In this document: piece by piece, positions 10,120 to 18,555 of the stretch | How positions within the stretch are numbered: the first letter of the stretch is position 1 | Layout of the letters: every line of letters starts with the position of its first letter | Notes under the pieces: model-generated | Database searches by the model: none | Told to the model about the DNA's origin: nothing | Seen by the model: the letters and a program-made list of their open reading frames with translations, nothing else | Made by a program: the position numbers and the translations under genes | From: Frigoribacterium sp. Leaf415 | GTDB taxonomy: Bacteria; Actinomycetota; Actinomycetes; Actinomycetales; Microbacteriaceae | DNA: 64,000 bases | NCBI RefSeq assembly: GCF_001424645.1 | Contig: NZ_LMQR01000001.1 | Span: 1,980,149-2,044,148, forward strand | Direction of reading: 5' to 3'

Positions 10120-10148
10120 TTGCGATTCCGTTACAACGATGGAATAGT
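10120..10148 (+). promoter_or_regulatory. promoter with operator-like palindrome, arabinoside importer operon
   Basis: A -35-like TTGCGA (10120-10125) and a -10-like AATAGT (10143-10148) are 17 bp apart. The spacer holds CGTTACAACG (10129-10138), a 4+2+4 palindrome, flanked by the outer symmetric pair ATTCC/GGAAT (10125-10129 and 10141-10145). A palindrome between the promoter elements is the classical position for a LacI-family repressor, and the regulator gene is immediately upstream. The sequence is observed; its use is inferred. Confidence 0.6.
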
Positions 10149-10179
10149 CGCTCTCGTCACACATCACAAAGGAGTGAAG

Positions 10180-11565
10180 ATGACCGAGAACCATCGGACG
10201 ACCCCGGCACCACGACCGGGCACCACCCGCGGCACCGCCACCCCCCGAGGCCTCAGTCGCCGCAGCATGCTGCTCGGCTCGGCAGCCCTCGTCGGCGGAG
10301 CGTTCGTCGCCACGGGCCTCTCGGGCTGCGCCCCCGGCGCCGTCACCGGCTCGGGCACGGACGTCGCCCAGCTCAAGTTCTGGCACCTGCTGAGCGGCGG
10401 TGACGGCATCAAGATGTCGGCGCTGATCGACCAGGCCAACGAGCAGAACCCCGAGTTCCACGCGACGCAGACCGTGCTCGCCTGGGGCACCCCGTACTAC
10501 ACGAAGCTCGCCATGGCCTCGGCCGGCGGGCGCGCGCCCGACGTCGCGATCATGCACGCGTCGCGCGTGCCCGGCTACGCCCCCGGTGGCCTGCTCGACC
10601 CGTGGGACGTCGACAAGCTCGCGTCGTACGGCGTCCGCGAACAGGACTTCGCCGAGGCGGTCTGGAAGAAGGGCTTCAACGGCGGCGACCTGTACTCGGT
10701 CGCGCTCGACTCGCACCCGTTCATCCTGTTGTACAACACCGACATTGCCGCGCAGGCGGGTGCGCTGGGCCCCGACGGCAAGCTCGTCGAGATCAGCAGC
10801 CCCGAGCAGTTCCTCGAGGTCGCGAACGCCATGCAGCAGGTGACCGGCAAGCACGGCGCCTCGTGGGGCTACCTCAACGACGGCGCCCAGCTGTGGCGCA
10901 TGTTCTACACGTTCTACAAGCAGCAGGGCGCCGACATGGTGCTGAAAGAGGGCGGCACGGTCGAGTACGACGAGCAGGCCGCGGTCACCGCGCTCGAGTT
11001 CATGCAGCAGCTCACCGACGGCACGGCCATGGCCACGGCCAGCGACATCCAGTCGGGCATCGCCGAGTTCGTCAGCGGTGAGAGCGGCATGCTCTTCACC
11101 GGCGTGTGGGAGGTCCCGAGCGCCGAGAATGCGGGCATCCCGTTCGACGGCAGCATCATCCCGACGCTGTTCGGCACGCCGGCCGTCTACGCCGACTCGC
11201 ACGCGTTCGTGCTGCCGCGGCAGAGCGAGGTCGACGACGTCAAGCGCGAGGACGTCTACAAGATGGTCTCGACCATCCTCAAGGACTCCCTCTCGTGGGC
11301 CGCGGCCGGGCACATCCCCGCCTACCTGCCCATCGTCGAGAGCCCCGAGTACGCCGAGCTGCGACCGCAGGCGAACTACGCAGAGGCCGCCGACTACCTC
11401 AACTACGACCCGCCCGCCTGGTTCACCGGCTCGGGCTCGGACTTCCAGACGTACTTCCTCGACTCGATCCAGTCGGTGATCCTCGCCAAGGACGACGCGG
11501 CCGACGGCATGCGGCGGTTCGTCGCGCGCGTGAACACCCAGCTGTCGCGCCCGGCCCCGGTGTGA
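10180..11565 (+). CDS. sugar ABC transporter substrate-binding lipoprotein
   Basis: A 461-residue extracellular solute-binding protein (family 1) for a carbohydrate importer. The N-terminus carries both a twin-arginine motif (SRRSMLL, residues 26-32) and a lipobox ending LSGC with the modified Cys at residue 50, so it is probably Tat-exported and lipid-anchored. The mature part opens with LKFWHLLSGGDG, typical of MalE/UgpB-like proteins. The ATG at 10180 has AAAGGAG upstream. It heads the operon with two permeases and a GH51 arabinofuranosidase, so arabinose-containing oligosaccharides are the likely cargo. No ATPase gene is in the operon; a shared MsiK-like ATPase elsewhere is the usual actinobacterial arrangement. 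Confidence 0.92.
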   Translation: MTENHRTTPAPRPGTTRGTATPRGLSRRSMLLGSAALVGGAFVATGLSGCAPGAVTGSGTDVAQLKFWHLLSGGDGIKMSALIDQANEQNPEFHATQTVLAWGTPYYTKLAMASAGGRAPDVAIMHASRVPGYAPGGLLDPWDVDKLASYGVREQDFAEAVWKKGFNGGDLYSVALDSHPFILLYNTDIAAQAGALGPDGKLVEISSPEQFLEVANAMQQVTGKHGASWGYLNDGAQLWRMFYTFYKQQGADMVLKEGGTVEYDEQAAVTALEFMQQLTDGTAMATASDIQSGIAEFVSGESGMLFTGVWEVPSAENAGIPFDGSIIPTLFGTPAVYADSHAFVLPRQSEVDDVKREDVYKMVSTILKDSLSWAAAGHIPAYLPIVESPEYAELRPQANYAEAADYLNYDPPAWFTGSGSDFQTYFLDSIQSVILAKDDAADGMRRFVARVNTQLSRPAPV

Positions 11566-11677
11566 CGACCATGCGACGCCCCCGCGCCACCGGCCGACCC
11601 GGCCGCCCCGCACGCCCGACACCGCTCTCCTCCCCCTCCGCACGACCCGACCATCACGACGACGAAGGAGTCGATCT

Positions 11678-12652
11678 GTGACCTCCACCACGGTCAAGGC
11701 CCCCCGGGCCACCGCCGACCGCGCGCGGTCCGACGCCCGCTCGACCGACCTCAGCCGCACCTCCCGCAAGCGGACCGGCCCGTCCGACAACCGCATCGGG
11801 TGGGGCTTCGCCGCCCCGTTCACCGTGCTCTTCGCGGTGTTCCTGGTCTGGCCGCTGCTGCACGGCTTCTACCTGAGCTTCACCGGCCAGAGCCTGACCG
11901 GCCAGGGCGGCGAGCTGATCGGCGTCGCCAACTACGCCGAGGCCTTCGCCGACGGCGACATGTGGCGCTCGATGCTCAACACCCTGTGGTTCACGGTGCT
12001 CAGCACGATCCCGCTCGTCGTCGTCGCCCTCGTGCTCGCCATCCTCGTCAACACCGGGCTGCCGGGGCAGTGGCTCTGGCGGCTGAGCTTCTTCCTGCCG
12101 TACCTGCTCGCCTCGACGGTCGTCTCGCTGTTCTGGATCCAGCTCTACAGCCCGACCCTCGGCCCGATCAACAACGTCCTCGGCACGCTCGGATTGCCGC
12201 AGCCCGCCTGGCTGCAGGACCCCGACACCGCCATGATCGCCGTGGTCGCGACCACCGTCTGGTGGACGGTCGGCTTCAACTTCCTGCTGTACCTCGCCGC
12301 CCTGCAGAACATCCCCGACCAGCAGTACGAGGCCGCGTCGCTCGACGGCGCCGGACGCTGGCGCTCGCTGCTGTCGATCACCATCCCGCAGCTCGGCCCG
12401 ACCACCGGCCTGATCGTCATCCTGCAGGTGCTCGCCTCACTGAAGGTCTTCGACCAGATCTACCAGATGACCACCGGCGGACCGGCGGGCAGCACCCGCT
12501 CGGCCGTGCAGTACATCTTCGACACCGGGTTCACCGGCTACCGCTTCGGCTACTCGTCGGCGATCTCGTACATCTTCTTCGCGGTCATCGTCGTCATCTC
12601 GATCGCACAGTTCAGCATCACGGCCCGCAACCGCAAGGGAGCCCAGAAATGA
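11678..12652 (+). CDS. sugar ABC transporter permease (MalF/UgpA type)
   Basis: A 324-residue inner-membrane permease. After a basic, Thr/Arg-rich N-terminal tail of about 40 residues there are six hydrophobic segments, with the binding-protein-dependent permease loop YEAASLDGAGRWRSLLSITI between segments 4 and 5 (the EAA motif that contacts the ATPase). The start is GTG at 11678 with GAAGGAG 7 bp upstream. Its stop overlaps the start of the second permease (ATGA), so the two are translationally coupled. It pairs with that permease to form the transmembrane channel of the importer. Confidence 0.93.
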   Translation: MTSTTVKAPRATADRARSDARSTDLSRTSRKRTGPSDNRIGWGFAAPFTVLFAVFLVWPLLHGFYLSFTGQSLTGQGGELIGVANYAEAFADGDMWRSMLNTLWFTVLSTIPLVVVALVLAILVNTGLPGQWLWRLSFFLPYLLASTVVSLFWIQLYSPTLGPINNVLGTLGLPQPAWLQDPDTAMIAVVATTVWWTVGFNFLLYLAALQNIPDQQYEAASLDGAGRWRSLLSITIPQLGPTTGLIVILQVLASLKVFDQIYQMTTGGPAGSTRSAVQYIFDTGFTGYRFGYSSAISYIFFAVIVVISIAQFSITARNRKGAQK

Positions 12653-13560
12653 CCGCCCCCGCCATCGCCCCCACGTCCGACCTGCGCGCCCCCACCGCCG
12701 ACCGCGGTCGGAAGGGCCACAAGCCCGGCCAGAAGCCGTTCGGCCCGATGGCCGTCCTCAGCGTGATCATCCTGGTCGTGCTCGCCGTCCTCTGGCTGCT
12801 GCCGTTCCTGTGGTCGCTCGCCACCTCGTTCAAGAGCGAGACCGACGCCGCGGCGACGCCGCAGACCTGGATCCCGGCCGGCGGCTTCACGCTCGACGCC
12901 TACCGCGGGGTGCTCGAGCAGGGCAACATCCCGGTGTGGCTGTTCAACAGCCTGTTCACGTCGATCGTGATCACCGTGATCGTCGTGGCCACCTCGGCGC
13001 TCGTCGCGTATGCGTTCTCGCGCCTCGACTTCCGGGGCAAGAAGTGGCTCTACGTGGCGACGATCGCGTCGATCATCATCCCGCCGCAGGTGCTGATCGT
13101 GCCGTTGTTCTACCAGATGCTCGCCTTCGACATGGTCGACACGTACTGGGGCATCATCCTGCCGCAGGCCATCGCCCCGGCCATGGTCTTCGTGCTGAAG
13201 AAGTTCTTCGACCAGGTGCCGATCGAGCTCGAGGACGCCGCCCGCGTCGACGGCGCCGGGCGCATCCGGGTGTTCTTCACGATCCTGCTGCCGCTGTCGC
13301 GGCCCATCCTCGGGGCGGTGTCGATCTTCGTGTTCATCGGCGCCTGGAACAACTTCCTGTGGCCGTTCATCGTCACGAACGACGCCTCGCTGCTCACGCT
13401 GCCGGTCGGCCTGCAGACCATCGAGAGCGCCTACGGCATCCAGTACGCGCAGAACATGGCCGCCGCCGTCCTCGCGGCCCTGCCGCTGATCCTCGTGTTC
13501 CTGTTCTTCCAACGACAGATCATCAAGGGCATCTCGACCACCGGTTTCGGGGGGCAGTGA
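12649..13560 (+). CDS. sugar ABC transporter permease (MalG/UgpE type)
   Basis: A 303-residue second permease subunit. The start ATG overlaps the stop of the first permease by 4 bp. The N-terminal 30 residues are polar, then six membrane segments follow. The EAA loop reads ELEDAARVDGAGRIRVFFTI, and the C-terminus ends QRQIIKGISTTGFGG, a tail common in MalG-like proteins (the QxxxVxGxxxGAVKG-type end). Together with the upstream permease it imports the sugar delivered by the lipoprotein; the energising ATPase is not encoded here. Confidence 0.93.
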   Translation: MTAPAIAPTSDLRAPTADRGRKGHKPGQKPFGPMAVLSVIILVVLAVLWLLPFLWSLATSFKSETDAAATPQTWIPAGGFTLDAYRGVLEQGNIPVWLFNSLFTSIVITVIVVATSALVAYAFSRLDFRGKKWLYVATIASIIIPPQVLIVPLFYQMLAFDMVDTYWGIILPQAIAPAMVFVLKKFFDQVPIELEDAARVDGAGRIRVFFTILLPLSRPILGAVSIFVFIGAWNNFLWPFIVTNDASLLTLPVGLQTIESAYGIQYAQNMAAAVLAALPLILVFLFFQRQIIKGISTTGFGGQ

Positions 13561-13647
13561 CCCGCCCGCCCCGCACCCGCGCGCCCTGCCGCACCGCGCC
13601 TCCTCGTCCCCACCACACGCACGCCGTTCCCCTCAGCTAGGAGATCC

Positions 13648-15183
13648 ATGTCCACCGCCCGCATCACCGTCGACCGCGAGTTCACCATCGGCCCGGTCCC
13701 GCGCCGCCTCTTCGGCTCGTTCGTCGAGCACATGGGCCGCTGCGTCTACACCGGCATCTACGAGCCCGGCCACCCCACCGCCGATGAGAACGGCTTCCGT
13801 CAGGACGTCCTCGACCTCACCAAAGAACTCGGCGCGACCGTCATCCGCTACCCCGGCGGCAACTTCGTGTCGGGCTACAACTGGGAGAACGGAGTCGGGC
13901 CGGTCGACCAGCGCCCGCGTCGCCTCGACGGCGCCTGGCACACGGTCGAGACCAACGCCTTCGGCCTGCACGAGTTCGTCGCCTGGTCGAAGCTCGCCGG
14001 CACCGAGGTGATGGAGGCCGTCAACCTCGGCACCCGCGGCGTCGACGCGGCTCGTGAGCTCGTCGAGTACGCCAACCATCCCGGTGGCACGGCGCTCAGC
14101 GACCGTCGCATCGCCAACGGCGCCAAGGACCCGTTCGACATCAAGCTCTGGTGCCTCGGCAACGAGCTCGACGGCCCGTGGCAGATCGGCCACAAGACCG
14201 CCACCGAGTACGGCCGTCTGGCCCAGGAGGCCGCCAAGGCCATGAAGTTCGTCGACGACTCGATCGAACTGGTCGCGGTGGGCAGCTCGGGCCGCGGCAT
14301 GCCCACCTTCGGCACCTGGGAGCACGAGGTCCTCACCCACGCGTACGACGAGGTCGACTACGTCTCGATGCACGCCTACTACCAGGAGCACGACGGCGAC
14401 GCGAAGAGCTTCCTCGCGACGGCCGTCGACATGGACGCCTTCATCGAGGAGGTCGTGTCCACCATCGACGGGGTCAAGGCCGCCGGCAAGCACACGAAGC
14501 AGGTCGACATCTCGTTCGACGAGTGGAACGTCTGGTACCAGACCGGCCTCGACTCGGACGACCAGCCGCACAACGTCTCGAAGGGCTGGCGCGAGCACCC
14601 GCGCCTGATCGAGGACCAATACAACGTCACCGACGCCGTCGTGGTCGGCACCTTCCTCAACTCGCTGCTGCGTCACGGCGACCGGGTCAAGATCGCGAAC
14701 CAGGCGCAGCTCGTCAACGTCATCGCGCCGATCCGCAGCGAGGCCGGCGGGCCCGCGTGGCGCCAGTCGATCTTCTGGCCGTTCGCCCGCATGGCGGCGC
14801 TCGCGACCGGGCAGATCCTGCGCACGCTCGTCACGAGCGACAAGGTCGACACCGAGAAGTACGGCGACGCCGACCTGGTCGACGTCAGCGCCACCTACGA
14901 CGAAGAGGCCGGCACGGTCGCGTTCTTCCTCGCGAACCGCGGACTCGACGAGGCCGCCGACGTCGAGGTCGCCCTGCGCGGCTTCAGCGGCGGACGCGTC
15001 ACCCGCGCCGAGGTGCTGGCCGTGCCCGAGGGCGGCGACCGCTTCTCGTCCAACACCGAGAACGCGCAGGACACCGTGGGGCTCGTCCCGCTGACCGGCG
15101 TCACGGTCGACGGCGGCACCGCTCGCCTGCGCCTGCCCGCCCTGTCGTGGGCCGTCGTCGAGCTCGAGGTCGGCAAGGCCTGA
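13648..15183 (+). CDS. abfA: alpha-L-arabinofuranosidase, GH51
   Basis: A 511-residue intracellular glycosidase (no signal peptide) that removes terminal alpha-L-arabinofuranosyl groups from arabinan, arabinoxylan or arabinogalactan oligomers. The acid/base Glu lies in LWCLGNELDGPW (E173) and the nucleophile Glu in DISFDEWNVWYQ (E292), both canonical for GH51; the conserved GNFVSGYNWENGVGP block is also present. A ribosome site (TAGGAGATCC) precedes the ATG. As the last gene of the importer operon it explains the locus: oligomers are imported intact and trimmed inside the cell. A long hairpin terminator follows 17 bp after the stop. Confidence 0.96.
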   Translation: MSTARITVDREFTIGPVPRRLFGSFVEHMGRCVYTGIYEPGHPTADENGFRQDVLDLTKELGATVIRYPGGNFVSGYNWENGVGPVDQRPRRLDGAWHTVETNAFGLHEFVAWSKLAGTEVMEAVNLGTRGVDAARELVEYANHPGGTALSDRRIANGAKDPFDIKLWCLGNELDGPWQIGHKTATEYGRLAQEAAKAMKFVDDSIELVAVGSSGRGMPTFGTWEHEVLTHAYDEVDYVSMHAYYQEHDGDAKSFLATAVDMDAFIEEVVSTIDGVKAAGKHTKQVDISFDEWNVWYQTGLDSDDQPHNVSKGWREHPRLIEDQYNVTDAVVVGTFLNSLLRHGDRVKIANQAQLVNVIAPIRSEAGGPAWRQSIFWPFARMAALATGQILRTLVTSDKVDTEKYGDADLVDVSATYDEEAGTVAFFLANRGLDEAADVEVALRGFSGGRVTRAEVLAVPEGGDRFSSNTENAQDTVGLVPLTGVTVDGGTARLRLPALSWAVVELEVGKA

Positions 15184-15200
15184 CCCACGGAGCGATTGCA

Positions 15201-15238
15201 GGAGGCGCGGTGTCGGTCGTGACCGGCACCGCGCCTCC
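15201..15238. terminator. terminator hairpin built from the GGAGGCGCGG decamer
   Basis: The arms GGAGGCGCGGTGTCGGTC and GACCGGCACCGCGCCTCC pair over 18 bp with one G-T-type mismatch and almost no loop. It closes the arabinoside operon. Both outer arms are exact copies of the dispersed decamer and its complement. The hairpin also lies downstream of the convergent minus-strand gene, so it can serve both directions. Confidence 0.75.
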
Positions 15239-15262
15239 CGCGTCCGGTCGCGTCGGGTGCGC

Positions 15263-15316
15263 GGCTCAGCCGCGGGGCCAGGCTCAGCCGCGGGACAAGG
15301 CTCAGCCGCGGGGCTT
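15263..15316. repeat. three 18-bp tandem repeats spanning a stop codon
   Basis: The unit GGCTCAGCCGCGGGRCMA occurs at 15263-15280 and 15281-15298, and with two end changes at 15299-15316. The third copy is the last codons plus stop of the minus-strand gene. Because 18 is a multiple of 3, each downstream copy repeats the reading PRG-stop in the same frame. Confidence 0.8.
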
Positions 15317-15715
15317 GAAGAGGCGGGCGATGCTGTCGCGCACCGACTCCTCGATGGTGTCGGTGAAGCCGTTCGAGAAGCCCAGGGCGTCGTTCGGGGC
15401 CGACGCGGCCGTCATCGACTCGACGACGCGCTGGCCGTGGTGCGCCCGTGCCTCGCGCACCGAGTCGAAGCCGAGGCCGAGGTCGCTCGCGGCCCGAGCC
15501 AGCAGCGTCTCGCGGGCGTCGTCGGTGCTGGTCTGCGCCTCGGCGAGCGCGCGCACGGACGGGTCGTCGACACCGTCGGCCACCCATCGGGCGGCACGCC
15601 CCGGCAGCACCCCGGACGGCAACAGGCCGAGCCGCCGTTGCGCCTCGCTGTCACGGATCTCGGAGCGGGCGACGGACGGGTCACGGGGCGTCGGGTCGGG
15701 GCTCACGAGAACCAC
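15302..15715 (-). CDS. hypothetical protein, 137 residues
   Basis: I do not recognise this protein. It is hydrophilic and largely alpha-helical in character, without signal peptide or membrane segment. It has the look of a small cytosolic protein with Arg/Ala-rich helices (RRLGLLPSGVLPGRAARW, ARETLLARAASDLGLGFDSV). The start is a GTG at 15713-15715; a second GTG three codons in is equally possible. The last residues LFKPRG and the stop codon belong to an 18-bp tandem repeat that continues beyond the gene. It lies between the convergent GH51 operon and an FMN reductase gene on the same strand, about 50 bp from the latter. Confidence 0.6.
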   Translation of the reverse strand: MVLVSPDPTPRDPSVARSEIRDSEAQRRLGLLPSGVLPGRAARWVADGVDDPSVRALAEAQTSTDDARETLLARAASDLGLGFDSVREARAHHGQRVVESMTAASAPNDALGFSNGFTDTIEESVRDSIARLFKPRG

Positions 15716-15763
15716 GATACTCGTGGGAATCCGGGGCGGCTGCCCCGCCTTCGGGTCGTGCGC

Positions 15764-16489
15764 TCAGCTGAACAGCCGTGTCGGCGTCGAGAGGTCGAGC
15801 TCGCTCGCGCGCAGGTCCTCCGCCGACGGCCCGTCGCCCGCGCCACCGTCGTCGAGGCTCCGCTCGATGCGCCCCTTCTCGGCGATGCTCGACCGGATCA
15901 GGGGCAGGCCGCGCTGGATCGCGTGGCGGATGCGCTCCTGCAGCAGGGGGGCCGTGACCGCGTACTTCTCCGCGCCCCCGGTCGCCGTGAAGTCGGTCGT
16001 GTGCGCGTAGACGCCGAGCGGCAGCGTGAGGGCCTGGAAGAACCCGAACAGCGGTCGCAGCGAGTGCTCGATGATCAGCGCGTGGCGCTCGCTGCCGCCC
16101 GTCGCGGCGAGCAGCACGGGCACGTCGACGAGCGCGTACTGCTCGACGAAGTCGAAGAGGTGCTTGAAGAGCCCGGTGAAGGAGGCGCGGTACACGGGCG
16201 AGGCGACGATCAGCAGGTCGGCGGTCTCGATGGCGACCAGCTCCCGCTCGACCCGCTCGTCGAGCTGGTCGCGGGTGAGCGCGCCGGCGAACAGCGGCCC
16301 GAGTTCGCTGACCCGGATCACGTGCGCCTCGATCGGCAGGACGTCGCCCAGCGCCGTGACGATCTCGTGCACGAGGGCGTCGGTCTTGGACGGCGTGCTG
16401 AGGGTGCCCGACACGGCGACGACCCGCAGGGGCCGGGTCGGACGCGGGGACGAGGGGGTCGGAGGCAGCGTGGAAGTCATCTCGTCCAT
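15764..16489 (-). CDS. NAD(P)H-dependent FMN reductase (flavodoxin-like fold)
   Basis: A 241-residue protein with the flavodoxin-like fold of the NADPH-dependent FMN reductase family (PF03358). The phosphate-binding start is VVAVSGTLSTPSKTDALV, and the SPVYRASFTGLFKHLFDF block is the conserved flavin-contact region; GGSERHALIIEHSLRPLF follows. Such reductases supply reduced FMN to a two-component, luciferase-like monooxygenase, as in the CE1759/CE1758 pairs of corynebacteria, but no monooxygenase is adjacent here. Two starts are possible, ATG at 16489 or at 16480; neither has a strong ribosome site. It is divergent from the methyltransferase gene. One copy of GGAGGCGCGG lies inside the gene at 16182. 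Confidence 0.85.
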   Translation of the reverse strand: MDEMTSTLPPTPSSPRPTRPLRVVAVSGTLSTPSKTDALVHEIVTALGDVLPIEAHVIRVSELGPLFAGALTRDQLDERVERELVAIETADLLIVASPVYRASFTGLFKHLFDFVEQYALVDVPVLLAATGGSERHALIIEHSLRPLFGFFQALTLPLGVYAHTTDFTATGGAEKYAVTAPLLQERIRHAIQRGLPLIRSSIAEKGRIERSLDDGGAGDGPSAEDLRASELDLSTPTRLFS

Positions 16490-16531
16490 GCTGCGCCCGA
16501 GGCCGACGTAACACAGGGTGTGTGACGGATC

Positions 16532-17347
16532 GTGACGTGCGACAGTGTTCCGGTGACACATCAACCAACCCAGGAGGGGTTCGACCCGGCTGCCCACGGC
16601 TTCGACCCCGCACGACCCGATTCCGACCTCGCCGCCTCGTTCGGGCTGGCCGCCGACGTCTACGAGAGGGGCCGCCCGTCGTACCCCCTCGAGGCCGTCG
16701 AGTGGCTGCTGCCCGAGGGCGCCTGTCACGTGGTCGACCTGGGGGCCGGCACGGGCAAGCTCACCCGTCTGCTGCTCGACCGTGCTCCGTCGGTCACGGC
16801 CGTCGAGCCCTCGCCCGGCATGCGCGCCACCCTCGAGCAGGTCGTCCCCGGGGCGACGTCGGTCGCGGGGTCCGCCGAGAGCATCCCCCTCGGGGACGAC
16901 TCGGTCGACGCCGTCCTCGTCGCGCAGGCCTGGCACTGGGTCGACACCGACCGAGCCGTGCCCGAGATCGCCCGCGTGCTGCGCCCCGGCGGCACGCTCG
17001 GCCTGATCTGGAACATCCGCGACGAGTCGGTGCCGTGGGTCGCGGAGCTCAGCCGGGTGATGCACCAGCCGCGCGAGCGCGACATGGGGTCGGACGCCCC
17101 GGTCGTCGGTGCGCCGTTCGGCACCGTCGAGCGACACGACGTCGCCTGGGTGCACGAACTGGGTCGCGACGAGTTCCTCGCCATGATCGCGTCCCGCAGC
17201 TACGTCATCACGCTCTCGCCGGACGACCGCGCGGCCGTCCTGCGCGACGTCGAGCAGCTGCTCGACACCCACCCCGACACCCGCGGCGTCGACCTCATCC
17301 GCCTGCCGTACGTCGCGCGGTGCTCGCGGGCCGTCCTGCCCTCGTAG
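16532..17347 (+). CDS. class I SAM-dependent methyltransferase
   Basis: A 271-residue cytosolic methyltransferase of the Methyltransf_11 type. Motif I is VVDLGAGTGKLTRLLL, the acidic end of strand 2 is AVEPSPGM, motif II is VDAVLVAQAWHWVD, and the post-strand block VLRPGGTLGLIWN is typical. Similar actinobacterial proteins are annotated only as methyltransferases, and the substrate is unknown. The start is uncertain: GTG at 16532 or GTG at 16553. The gene is divergent from the FMN reductase with fewer than 50 bp between starts, so the promoters must overlap. Confidence 0.85.
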   Translation: MTCDSVPVTHQPTQEGFDPAAHGFDPARPDSDLAASFGLAADVYERGRPSYPLEAVEWLLPEGACHVVDLGAGTGKLTRLLLDRAPSVTAVEPSPGMRATLEQVVPGATSVAGSAESIPLGDDSVDAVLVAQAWHWVDTDRAVPEIARVLRPGGTLGLIWNIRDESVPWVAELSRVMHQPRERDMGSDAPVVGAPFGTVERHDVAWVHELGRDEFLAMIASRSYVITLSPDDRAAVLRDVEQLLDTHPDTRGVDLIRLPYVARCSRAVLPS

Positions 17348-17451
17348 GTCGCGCCTCCTCGGCACCTCCCCACCCTGCGGGCCCGTCTCGTCGTCCCCGG
17401 ACGCGGGCGGGCCTGCAGGGCACGGGCAGCACGCACGAATAGGGTCGGGTC

Positions 17452-18555
17452 ATGGACCAGGAGGCGCGGCTCGTCACGGTCGACCACGCCTGGTCGGGCC
17501 GGTGGTCCGGTCGCAGCCTGTTGCGGCTCGACGCCCACGGCGTCGTCTTCGCCGGGTCGGCCGACGCGCACGACGCCGACACCCTGGCCGGGGCCGAGCT
17601 GCCGCACGTGCCGGGCACCGTGCTCGCCCCCTTCACCGACTCGCACGTCCACCTCGGCCTGATCGACGCCGCGCAGCTGACCGTCGGCGGCATCTCGCGG
17701 GTCGTCGACCTCGGGTGGGACCCGGCGATCGCGCACGGCTGGCTCGGCCGGTCGGGGCGGGACGGCTGGCCCGAGGTGACGATCGCCGGTGGGCTGATCA
17801 CCGCACCGGGCGGGTACCCGAGCCGGTCGGGCTGGGCGCCGCCCCGCGCCTCCCTGGTGGTGGCCGGCCTGCGCGCCTCGACCCGGCTGCGCCGCGCGGC
17901 CCGGCTCGTCGAACAGCAGCACGCCCTCGGCGCCTCGATCGTCAAGGTCGCCCTGAACACCGACGCCGGGCCCGTGCTCGACGACGCGACGCTGCAGGTC
18001 GTCGTCGACGCCACGCACGGACTCGGCCTGCCCGTGGTCGCCCACGTCCAGGGGGTCGGCCAGGCCGCCCGCGCGGCGGACGCCGGGGTCGACCGGTTCG
18101 CGCACACGCCCTTCAGCGAACGGCTCGACGACGAGCTGGTCGCGCGGCTGGCCGCCTCGACGACGTGGGTGAGCACGCTGGACATCCACGGCTACGGTGT
18201 CGGCGGGGTCGCGCACGAGACGGCGGTCGACAACCTCTCGCGCTTCCGTGCCGCGGGCGGCCGGGTGCTCTACGGCACCGATCTCGGCAACGGCGACCTG
18301 CCGCTCGGCGTGAACGAGCGCGAGCTGCGTGCGATGGGCCGGGCCGGCTTCGGGCTGGCCGGACTCCTCGACGCCCTCGCCCCCGACGTCGCCGAGCCGA
18401 CCGGCGGCGCACGCCTGCCGTTCACCCGCGTGACCTGGATCGCCGACGCGCCCCGCGCCTCCGCGTCCTCCGACGAGCGGGCCGCCTGGCTCGCGCGCGC
18501 GACCGCACTGACCGCCGACGAGCTGCTCGCCGTCGCCCTCGAGGAGAAGACTTGA
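17452..18555 (+). CDS. amidohydrolase-superfamily protein next to kynureninase
   Basis: A 367-residue metal-dependent hydrolase. Candidate ligands in order: the HxH pair in DSHVHLG, a Lys in SIVKVALN, His in VVAHVQG, His in RFAHTPFS and Asp in LYGTDLGNGD, which is the amidohydrolase pattern. No signal peptide. Its stop overlaps the ATG of kynureninase, so the pair is translationally coupled and should share a pathway. One possibility is hydrolysis of N-formylkynurenine or another amide in tryptophan/kynurenine breakdown, but this is inference; the usual bacterial formamidase KynB is a different fold. A decamer copy overlaps the start codon region at 17460. Confidence 0.8.
   Translation: MDQEARLVTVDHAWSGRWSGRSLLRLDAHGVVFAGSADAHDADTLAGAELPHVPGTVLAPFTDSHVHLGLIDAAQLTVGGISRVVDLGWDPAIAHGWLGRSGRDGWPEVTIAGGLITAPGGYPSRSGWAPPRASLVVAGLRASTRLRRAARLVEQQHALGASIVKVALNTDAGPVLDDATLQVVVDATHGLGLPVVAHVQGVGQAARAADAGVDRFAHTPFSERLDDELVARLAASTTWVSTLDIHGYGVGGVAHETAVDNLSRFRAAGGRVLYGTDLGNGDLPLGVNERELRAMGRAGFGLAGLLDALAPDVAEPTGGARLPFTRVTWIADAPRASASSDERAAWLARATALTADELLAVALEEKT

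Noticed and set aside
10180..13560. A complete self-contained ABC importer
   Set aside because: Binding protein and two permeases are present but no ATPase gene; the transporter must share an ATPase encoded elsewhere.
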